Made by a program: the position numbers and the translations under genes | Notes under the pieces: model-generated | What the model was told of the DNA's origin: nothing | The model's input: only the letters and a program-made list of their open reading frames with translations | The model's database searches: none | Shown: in pieces, positions 57,966-64,000 of the stretch | Position numbering within the stretch: the first letter of the stretch is position 1 | How the letters are laid out: each line of letters opens with the position of its first letter | Assembly: GCA_035944555.1 (NCBI GenBank) | Contig: DASZAY010000012.1 | Span: 62,001 to 126,000, forward strand | Reading direction: 5' to 3' | Length of the DNA: 64,000 nucleotides | Origin: CADCWK01 sp035944555 | GTDB lineage: Bacteria; Chloroflexota; Chloroflexia; Thermomicrobiales; UBA6265

Positions 57966-58265
57966 TCGCCCTGACATTCGGAGAACGAAGAGAAGCCGGA
58001 CCGGGGCGATGCTCCGGTCCGGCTTCTCTTCGCCGGCGTTTTCGCGAATAGTTCTGTTACCCGGACGCCAGCGGAACCACCGGGCCATTGCGGCCCTGGC
58101 GATCAGGATCACTCAGCGATCGCAACCAGGTGAACCATCTCCCGTGGTCAGGCAAAGTTGCGAGGACCGCTGCCGCTCCGCGGCTTTTCGGTCACAATGG
58201 ACCCATCGGATTGAGCACCTGCGCGTCGCGTCGCCCCCGGGCGGAAAGACGAACGAGGAAACTGC
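57966..58265. other. 300-base gap: terminator and upstream region of the GH4 gene
   Basis: The left part holds the terminator hairpin at 57986-58032. The rest precedes the GH4 glycosidase gene; GAGGAAA before 58266 is its ribosome-binding site. No other element is convincing. Confidence 0.45.
57986..58032 (+). terminator. Long hairpin after the SPW-repeat gene
   Basis: About 21 base pairs with one G-T pair (57986-58007 with 58011-58032) enclose a 3-base loop. It starts 20 bases after the stop codon, and a TTTT lies only about ten bases past the stem. Probable intrinsic terminator. Confidence 0.7.
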
Positions 58266-59591
58266 ATGAAGGTTACGTTCATCGGGGCAGGTAGTACCGT
58301 CTTCGCCCTGAATCTGCTCGGCGACATTCTCTCGTACGAGGAGCTCCGCGATTGCGAGATCGCGCTCCACGACATCAACGAGGAGCGTCTCTCGACCTCC
58401 GCGACGGTCGTCCGGCAGGCCGTCGACAAGCTCGGCGCACCGACCAGGGTCACCGAGACGACCGACCGCCGCGCGGCCTTGGACGGCGCGAACTACGTCC
58501 TGACGATGATCCAGGTCGGTGGCTACCGCCCCGCGACGGTGACAGACTTCGAGGTCCCCAAGAAGTACGGCCTCCGGCAGACCATCGCCGACACGCTCGG
58601 CATCGGCGGCATCATGCGGGGCCTGCGCACGGTGCCGGTGCTGGTCGATATCGCCCGCGACATGGAGGAGCTCTGCCCCGAGGCTCCGCTGCTCCAGTAC
58701 GTCAACCCCATGGCGATCAACTGCTGGGCGCTCAACGAGCTGACCGACATCAAGACGATCGGGCTCTGCCATAGCGTCCAGGGGACGGCAGGCGAGCTGG
58801 CCCGGGACCTGGACATCCCGCTGGCAGAGATCGACTACGTCGCCGCCGGCATCAACCACATGGCGTTCTACCTGAAGTTCCAGCACAAGGGTGAGGATCT
58901 CTACCCGCGCCTCCGCCAGATCGAGGCTGAAGGGACGATGCCGGCGGGCAACCGAGTCCGGTACGAGATGCTCAAGCGCACCGGCTACTTCGTCACGGAG
59001 TCCAGCGAGCACTTCAGCGAGTACGTGCCCTGGTTCATCAAGCGTGACCGGCCGGACCTGATCGAGCAGTTCAACATCCCGCTCGACGAGTACCCACGCC
59101 GCTGCGAGCGCCAGATCGCCCGCTGGGAGGACCAGAAGTCCCGGCTGGAGTCCGGCGGGTTCGAGCTCAACACCGAGCGGAGCAACGAGTACGCCGCCGG
59201 GATCATCCACAGCATGGAGACGGGCCAGCCACGGGTCGTCTACGGCAACGTCCCCAACCACGGCCTGATCGACAACCTGCCGGTCGGTGCGACCGTCGAG
59301 GTGCCCTGCCTCGTCGACCGCAACGGCGTCCAGCCAACCGCCGTCGGCACGCTGCCGACCCACCTCGCGGCGCTGATGCAGACCAATGTCAACGTCCAGG
59401 CGCTCACGGTCGAGGCGGTCATCACGGGCAACCGGGACAGCGTCTACCACGCCGCCATGCTCGACCCGCACACCGCCGCCGAGCTGGACCTTGACCAGAT
59501 CTGGCACCTGGTCGATGACCTGATCGACGCCCACGGCACGGAGTTCCTGCCGGACTTCGCCAGCCGGACGGCGGCCATGGCCGCGGACTAG
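58266..59591 (+). CDS. GH4 family glycosidase (alpha-galactosidase/alpha-glucosidase type)
   Basis: 441 residues. GH4 enzymes use NAD+ and Mn2+ in a redox-elimination mechanism. Seen here are VTFIGAGSTVFALNLLGDIL (NAD), YVNPMAINCW, the metal-binding Cys in IGLCHSVQG, GINHMAFYL, and the NVPNHGLIDNLP segment. It is closest in pattern to MelA-type alpha-galactosidases, but GH4 also includes alpha-glucosidases and glucuronidases, so the sugar is not certain. It probably acts in the cytoplasm on imported sugars. The ATG follows GAGGAAA. Confidence 0.92.
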   Translation: MKVTFIGAGSTVFALNLLGDILSYEELRDCEIALHDINEERLSTSATVVRQAVDKLGAPTRVTETTDRRAALDGANYVLTMIQVGGYRPATVTDFEVPKKYGLRQTIADTLGIGGIMRGLRTVPVLVDIARDMEELCPEAPLLQYVNPMAINCWALNELTDIKTIGLCHSVQGTAGELARDLDIPLAEIDYVAAGINHMAFYLKFQHKGEDLYPRLRQIEAEGTMPAGNRVRYEMLKRTGYFVTESSEHFSEYVPWFIKRDRPDLIEQFNIPLDEYPRRCERQIARWEDQKSRLESGGFELNTERSNEYAAGIIHSMETGQPRVVYGNVPNHGLIDNLPVGATVEVPCLVDRNGVQPTAVGTLPTHLAALMQTNVNVQALTVEAVITGNRDSVYHAAMLDPHTAAELDLDQIWHLVDDLIDAHGTEFLPDFASRTAAMAAD

Positions 59592-59601
59592 TCCCTGCCG
59601 A

Positions 59602-59631
59602 CCGGCTCACGGTACCCGAGCCGTGAGCCGG
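59602..59631 (+). terminator. Hairpin after the GH4 gene
   Basis: An 11-bp perfect stem (CCGGCTCACGG with CCGTGAGCCGG) and an 8-base loop start ten bases after the GH4 stop codon. No T-tract follows. Likely terminator or mRNA 3'-end stem. Confidence 0.55.
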
Positions 59632-59661
59632 CCCAAACAGTGCCAACCACCGGAGATCGCC

Positions 59662-59679
59662 ATGGTCGCCGAACGATAG
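59662..59679 (+). promoter_or_regulatory. Five-codon upstream reading frame abutting the Uma2 gene
   Basis: ATG GTC GCC GAA CGA TAG (59662-59679) is preceded by CGGAG at a good distance, and its stop is immediately followed by the Uma2 ATG at 59680. The Uma2 gene has no other visible ribosome-binding site. Re-initiation after this minigene could therefore set its expression. Inferred from sequence only. Confidence 0.4.
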
Positions 59680-60243
59680 ATGGCAACACTGGAAGACCTT
59701 GACCTGACCCCGGACGATGGCCAGACCTACGAGATCATCGACGGAGTGATCGTCGTGTCACCAGCGCCCACCTGGAAGCACCAGGCAACGGTCCGCCGCC
59801 TCGACTGGATCTTCACGGATTGGGTTCGCGCGACCGACGCCGGGGAATTGCAGGCCGCTCCGTTCGACATCGTCCTGCGGGAAGGCCAGGTCCTGCAGCC
59901 GGACCTCCTGTACATCGCGAGCGACAATCCGGGTGAGATTGTGCGAGGCAGGTTCCACGGGGTGCCCGATGTCTGCGTGGAAGTGGTTGCTCCGACAAGC
60001 CGGACCCGCGATGGCGACATCAAGTCGGCTCGCTATGCCTCCGCGGGTGTACCCGAATTCTGGCTGGCGGATCCGGATACCAGAAGCATGGCGGTCTACC
60101 AGCTGGTCCATGGCTTCTATCAGGAGCGCGCCCCGGACGTCGATGGCTCTCTGGCGTCGTCGGTGATGGCCGGCGTTCGCGTGGATCCGGAGGCGCTGTT
60201 CGACGCCGTTGAGCGGTCACAGCGACGATTTACCCGCGACTGA
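59680..60243 (+). CDS. Uma2-family putative endonuclease (DUF820)
   Basis: 187 residues with a restriction-endonuclease-like fold: GQTYEIIDGVIVVSPAPTWKHQ, the metal-site Asp in VLQPDLLYIAS, and VCVEVVAPTSRTRDGDIKSARYASAGVPEFWLADPDTRSMAVY, where VEV and K form the PD-(D/E)xK core. These proteins are abundant as multiple copies in Chloroflexota and Cyanobacteria and their role is unknown, although a mobile or defence link is often suggested. It stands alone, converging on the YfhO gene. Confidence 0.92.
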   Translation: MATLEDLDLTPDDGQTYEIIDGVIVVSPAPTWKHQATVRRLDWIFTDWVRATDAGELQAAPFDIVLREGQVLQPDLLYIASDNPGEIVRGRFHGVPDVCVEVVAPTSRTRDGDIKSARYASAGVPEFWLADPDTRSMAVYQLVHGFYQERAPDVDGSLASSVMAGVRVDPEALFDAVERSQRRFTRD

Positions 60244-60332
60244 TACGTCCCTTCTCACCGACCCGTCATGACGACGACATGCCAGGTAGCTGGACAACGA
60301 TCAGCGAGGAAGCGGCCACGTTGGCTCCGCGC

Positions 60333-63050
60333 TTACCGGGATCGGTGCGGGACTGAGCGGCGGGAGCGAACTACCCACCAGGCGCCGGTCAGCAGCGCCG
60401 CGACCAGCACGGCGTGGGCGACGACCGAGACGGCGAACCCGAGCCGGAGACTCAGCGGCTCATACCGTAGTTCGACTTCATGGGTCCCAGCCGGGAGCGC
60501 GATTCCCCGCAGGCCAACGTTGGTGGGGTAGAGCGGGACCTCCTCGCCGTCGAGGAACGCCGACCACCCCTCGTCATACACCTCACTCATTACGAGAAAC
60601 CCATCGTGGGACGACTCGGCCGTGTAGGTGATCCGCTCGGGGGCATACGACACCAGGGTCGCCGAGCCGGTCGCGTCGTCTGGCGCGCCGGCGATCGGCG
60701 GGACATCGCCCTCGACGACCGCGACCCGATCGGGCCGGAAGCCGATCTGGCTGATCCGGTTGAGCGCCGTCTGCCGGTCGGCGACGATTACGTCATGCGT
60801 CACCCAGGCCGGACCGAGATTGCCGGGATTGTCGTAGATCGCCACCCACTCGTCCTCATACAGCAGCTCACGGTTCTGTTCCATTGCCGCGACGTCGCGC
60901 CGCTCTGGCGGGAGCGACCGGTCGATCAGGACGTGCCCGACGTTGAGCATATCCAGCACCGTTTCATTGCGGAGGGGCGGGTACGGGTCGGCGAAGTGGT
61001 AGTCCTGCGCCGCCCCGTTGAGCGCCAGGACCATGTCGGCGTAGCGGCTGAGCTGGATCGGGTTGTATCCCTGCATCTCGTAGAGGCCGAGGTAGACCGA
61101 GCGACCGTTGGCCTGCGCCGCCTGCGTGTGCGGGTCGTAGCGGCGCTGGACGGCGTACCCGCGCGCACCGGGATTGTCCTCGTCGACGGTGCCCGTCCCG
61201 ATGTAGCTGATGTAGCGGCTGTGCTCGCCTGATTCCTGGGCGTCCATCAGGAACTGACCCGATCCCCCCGGGCCGTCGGTCCGGGTGTAGATAGCAGCCG
61301 CCTCAGCCACCGGTTCGTCCGGGGTCCACTGACCTTGCCATCCTCGGATCAGGCGTGATTCGCCTGTGGTTGAGTCGATCACCTCCAGGCCCATCGGCTG
61401 GAGAAACGTCACGAGGATGATCGCGGCGGGGATTGCCCGGTACATCCGGGTTGCGGCCGGCAGCCGCCGCGTCCAACGTGGATCGACCATCAGCCAGACC
61501 AGCAGCGTCACGATGGTGGCGGCGACGATCGGCGTCGGCGTGATTTCGATGCCACGTGTGGGGAACCAGGCGTACGCGATCAGCAGGAGGATCAGCGGCA
61601 GAAAGACGACTGGTGCCCGGCCAGGGCGGCCGCGCTGGGACCAGAGCCGGTCGACGGTCGCGCCGGCAAGGATCGCGGGTCCGATCATCAGCACCGAGAG
61701 GATGATGGGGACGTTGTGGATGTGTAGGTCGTACCACATCGGGAACAGCCGGAAGACGGCATGAAGGGGCGTGTCGGGCAGGGTGAGGGTCAGGACGACC
61801 ACCGTCATCCCGGCGAAGAAGGGGACGGCGAACCTGGTCCGTGCCAGGAACGGCGCCATGAGCATCAGGACGATCGCACCGGCGGCGATGGTCACGTCGC
61901 GGCTGCCGAACGAGTCGACGACTAGACGCCGGAGCAACCCGGCGAGGTCGTAGGGTCCGACGTCGTAGCCCACGACCCCGTCGTAGCCGCCCGATCCGAT
62001 CGTCGACGCGAGGTAGGTCTCCAGGCGAGGCCAGAGCGCCGCCAGATTGAGGAGCACCCCACCGACCATGATCGTCCCACCGGTCACGACCATCGTGACA
62101 AGCCTGTCGCTCGCCTTCGGACGCCCCGTCGGAGGAGCGATCAGCGTGCGATAGACCACCCACGCCGAGATCATCAGGCAGGCGTCATACGCCCCCTGTC
62201 CCGGGAACGCGGCAAGCACCTGGCTGACCGCAAAGGCACCCAGCGCCAGCCCGAAGACGCGGACCTGCCATGACGCGGCACGCAGGGCGACTTCAACGCC
62301 CAGCAGCGCGGTCGGGATGAATAGCGCGACGAGGGCGCGGGGTGCGCAGCAGTGTGTCTCATGGAAGGACAGTGGACCGAACGCGAACACGACGCCGGCC
62401 ATGATGCTGCCCAGCCGGTTCATGTCCAGTCGGCGGGCCAGTGCGTAGGTGCTAAGGGCGGCGAAGACAAAGTCGAATCCGATCTTCACCTTGAAGGCGA
62501 CGATCGGATCAGGGATAAGCCCGAACGTGAGCATCGTCGGGAAGTACATCCAGCCCGACTGGGGATCGCCAGCGATGGGAGCGCCCGAGAACTGATGCGG
62601 ATTCCAGCCGGGCAGGTCGAAGTCTCGCAGACGGTCGCCGAGCAGGGTATTCCATGGGACCCACTGGGCCAGGATGTCGTGCCGTCCGATCCAGGCGTCG
62701 TAGACGGACCGGTTCCAGGCAACGAGCAGCGCCAACGCGACGAGGACACCGACGGCGACGAGCTCCCTGAGGACACTCGACCGCGAGAACCACCCCGGCC
62801 CCTCGGTCACGTTGGTGGAACGATTCAGCGCAGGGCTCGGTGTCGCGCGCTCCACGTCGGATCGTGTTGTGGTGACAGGTTCGGACGTCACGACGGCGCG
62901 CTCCCACGAGACGGCAAGAGCCGACGGTACACGGGTATCGCCGGCCGTCGTGGGCGGAGATGGGCCGTAGTCTACGTGACGGTCGCCTCGCAGGACAGTC
63001 GTCGAATCACCGGTGATCCTGAGATGTGGCGTCACCAGATCCGTGCTCAT
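60333..63050 (-). CDS. YfhO-family multi-span membrane protein
   Basis: 905 residues. A hydrophilic 90-residue start is followed by about 12 helices in GT-C-like order, with the first outer loop carrying WNRSVYDAWIGRHDILAQWVPWNTLLGDRLRDFDLPGWNPHQFSGAP, typical of YfhO. The C-terminal soluble part (about 600-870) contains ITYTAESSHDGFLVMSEVYDEGWSAFLDGEE, another YfhO hallmark, and a final helix. In Gram-positive bacteria YfhO homologues are needed for glycosylation of lipoteichoic or other envelope polymers. The start region overlaps the restored end of the deoxyribosyltransferase gene by 44 bases. Confidence 0.88.
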   Translation of the reverse strand: MSTDLVTPHLRITGDSTTVLRGDRHVDYGPSPPTTAGDTRVPSALAVSWERAVVTSEPVTTTRSDVERATPSPALNRSTNVTEGPGWFSRSSVLRELVAVGVLVALALLVAWNRSVYDAWIGRHDILAQWVPWNTLLGDRLRDFDLPGWNPHQFSGAPIAGDPQSGWMYFPTMLTFGLIPDPIVAFKVKIGFDFVFAALSTYALARRLDMNRLGSIMAGVVFAFGPLSFHETHCCAPRALVALFIPTALLGVEVALRAASWQVRVFGLALGAFAVSQVLAAFPGQGAYDACLMISAWVVYRTLIAPPTGRPKASDRLVTMVVTGGTIMVGGVLLNLAALWPRLETYLASTIGSGGYDGVVGYDVGPYDLAGLLRRLVVDSFGSRDVTIAAGAIVLMLMAPFLARTRFAVPFFAGMTVVVLTLTLPDTPLHAVFRLFPMWYDLHIHNVPIILSVLMIGPAILAGATVDRLWSQRGRPGRAPVVFLPLILLLIAYAWFPTRGIEITPTPIVAATIVTLLVWLMVDPRWTRRLPAATRMYRAIPAAIILVTFLQPMGLEVIDSTTGESRLIRGWQGQWTPDEPVAEAAAIYTRTDGPGGSGQFLMDAQESGEHSRYISYIGTGTVDEDNPGARGYAVQRRYDPHTQAAQANGRSVYLGLYEMQGYNPIQLSRYADMVLALNGAAQDYHFADPYPPLRNETVLDMLNVGHVLIDRSLPPERRDVAAMEQNRELLYEDEWVAIYDNPGNLGPAWVTHDVIVADRQTALNRISQIGFRPDRVAVVEGDVPPIAGAPDDATGSATLVSYAPERITYTAESSHDGFLVMSEVYDEGWSAFLDGEEVPLYPTNVGLRGIALPAGTHEVELRYEPLSLRLGFAVSVVAHAVLVAALLTGAWWVVRSRRSVPHRSR

Positions 63051-63535
63051 CGGCGTGATCGGGTTCGGCGGCGGGCTGGAACGGGAAGGTCGTTCGTAAC
63101 CAGGCGATCAGCGACGCCTCGTCGCCGAAAATCTCGTCGAGCGCCTCGCTCAGCATCGGGTTGAGCGGGTCGTTCGGGAGCCACGATCGGCTGTCGGTCC
63201 GTAGCGCGACGATCGTCGGTCGGCCGGCCGCCCTCACGCATGCGGCCCAGTGCCCACGCGAGCCCCAGTTCGAACGCGACCCCCTCATCCGGGACGCGAC
63301 CGTCCAGCACGGCAAGCACGAGGTCGGCCGCGAGGATCTCCGATGTGTCGAGTTCGAAGACCCGGCGACGCTGCTCGGCGGCGGCGGGGTCGCCGGGATC
63401 GACTGCGGCCATCTCCAGGCCGTCGCGCTGGGGCAGGAAGACCCGGTGATTGAGCTCCTCCAGCTGCCAGGTCAGTCGGGCGTTGAAGCGTTGCTCGGCC
63501 ACGTTGAACAGTGGCGCCGCGAAGTAGATCCGCAT
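63007..63535 (-). pseudogene. Nucleoside 2-deoxyribosyltransferase, frameshifted by a 4-bp duplication
   Basis: The frame from ATG 63535 gives a clear deoxyribosyltransferase N-terminus (YFAAPLFNVAEQRFNARL, FLPQRDG, SEILAADLVLAVLDGRVPDEGVAFELGLAWALG). At about residue 105 it slides into meaningless Arg-rich sequence. The expected C-terminal half (GRPTIVALRTDSRSW, NPMLSEALDEIFGDEASLIAWL) is encoded in another frame ending at 63007. The junction holds TCGGTCGG (63216-63223), a tandem 4-bp duplication; removing one copy restores GRPTIVALRTD. The full enzyme, about 174 residues, would exchange bases on deoxyribonucleosides in salvage. It is either a broken gene or a sequencing error. Confidence 0.8.
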
Positions 63536-63561
63536 CCCGTTTCTCCGTCGTTGCCAGCCGG

Positions 63562-64000
63562 CTACTCCGTGTCCCAGGCGCGAGCCCGGTCGACCGCCCG
63601 GCGCCAGAGGTGGTGACGCGTGTCGCGCTCATCAGCCGAGATGGCGGGTTCGAAGCGTCGTCCCTCGCCGTTTCGCGTCCGGGCCCGGTGCTGATCCGGC
63701 GTGTCCAGCCCCGCACCGATCCGGGCGAGGGCGGCGGCACCGAGAGCCGTCGTTTCGAGCACCGGCGAGCGCACGACGGGGACGCCGAGCAGGTCGGCCT
63801 GGAGCTGGAGCAGGAGGTCGTTGGCCGCCGCGCCGCCATCAACGCGTAGCTCGGTGAGCGGGACGGGCGCGTCGGTGACCATCGCGTCGATGACATCGCG
63901 AGTCTGGTGGGCAATCGCTTCCAGGGCAGCCCGGGCGATGTGGGCCTTCGTGGTTCCGCGTGAGAGCCCGATGATCAGCCCACGGGCGTCGGGATCCCAG
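63562..64000 (-). CDS. glpK: Glycerol kinase, C-terminal part (5' end outside window)
   Basis: The frame is open to the window edge, so the start lies beyond 64000. The visible 145 residues show WDPDARGLIIGLSRGTTKAHIARAALEAIAHQTRDVIDAM and LRVDGGAAANDLLLQLQADLLGVPVVRSPVLETTALGAAALA, the conserved FGGY kinase C-terminal domain with the ATP-binding GGAAAN motif. The kinase makes glycerol-3-phosphate, the substrate of GlpD encoded 8 kb away on the same strand. The last 35 residues are basic, after the usual C-terminus. It is 26 bases upstream of the deoxyribosyltransferase frame. Confidence 0.93.
   Translation of the reverse strand, partial: WDPDARGLIIGLSRGTTKAHIARAALEAIAHQTRDVIDAMVTDAPVPLTELRVDGGAAANDLLLQLQADLLGVPVVRSPVLETTALGAAALARIGAGLDTPDQHRARTRNGEGRRFEPAISADERDTRHHLWRRAVDRARAWDTE

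Noticed and set aside
57225..58112. 295-codon minus-strand frame covering the RTX end and the SPW gene
   Set aside because: It overlaps two better plus-strand genes with motifs and ribosome-binding sites, and runs through the terminator hairpin.
59680..60243. Uma2 gene as part of a new defence island
   Set aside because: It stands alone; no partner nuclease, helicase, methylase or mobile element is adjacent.

Overview
The window is a GC-rich bacterial chromosome segment with tightly packed genes on both strands. The genes are ordinary in type and I see no insertion sequence, phage, CRISPR array, rRNA or tRNA. Several features suggest an uncultured member of the Chloroflexota, class Thermomicrobia (Sphaerobacter/Thermomicrobiales-like), although this is inference from style and not a phylogeny. 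They are: secreted proteins with Ala-Thr-Pro-Gly linkers or 'ATPVATPVA'-type tails, proline/threonine-rich wall-spanning regions, Tat-type leaders on binding proteins, few outer-membrane components, and C5-pathway haem genes.

Layout. 1-4.2 kb: 3' part of an MFS exporter, rpmB, an M50 membrane protease and an MFS_3 transporter. 4.2-9.9 kb: one very large secreted, multidomain surface protein (degenerate LytM/M23, Ig-like repeats, RlpA-type double-psi barrel, P/S/T/E stalk, CBM96/DNRLRE-like C-terminus). 10.5-19.5 kb: SIMPL protein, a small zinc-finger anti-sigma-like protein, D-2-hydroxyacid dehydrogenase, esterase, prolyl oligopeptidase, folC, and an ECF sigma/anti-sigma pair with a plausible self-promoter. 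19.7-28 kb: LPG-synthase-like flippase domain protein and GT2 glycosyltransferase, hemL-hemA, and PEP carboxylase. 28.3-37 kb: two small membrane proteins, a Pro/Thr/Ala-rich anchored protein, an orphan BcsB-like protein and a four-gene OpuC-type osmoprotectant importer. 37.4-41.3 kb: LolD/MacB-type ATPase and a 1005-residue FtsX-type permease. 41.5-46.2 kb: secreted TAP-like peptidase, pyruvate kinase and two small exported proteins. 46.4-52.8 kb: a putative catabolic group (SelA-like PLP enzyme, methyltransferase, SDR, MalGFE-type sugar ABC importer). 53.1-64 kb: glpD, MFS, a frameshifted RTX-repeat protein, SPW-repeat membrane protein, GH4 glycosidase, Uma2, YfhO, a frameshifted nucleoside deoxyribosyltransferase and the 3' end of glpK.

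How they fit together. The metabolic genes describe a heterotroph that imports sugars and glycerol derivatives (sugar ABC importer, GH4, GlpK/GlpD) and feeds lower glycolysis and anaplerosis (Pyk, Ppc). It makes 5-aminolevulinate from glutamyl-tRNA (HemA/HemL), takes up compatible solutes (OpuC) and invests heavily in cell-surface proteins.

The most useful second-look items are: two genes whose reading frames are broken in the sequence as given (the signal peptide of the RTX protein; a 4-bp tandem duplication in the deoxyribosyltransferase); two genes whose conserved N-termini extend upstream of any ATG/GTG/TTG (hemA, the 55.3-kb MFS); the giant surface protein whose LytM domain lacks a zinc ligand; an orphan BcsB; and an ECF-type promoter in front of the sigma gene. 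I did not find convincing evidence of a wholly new defence or mobile system.
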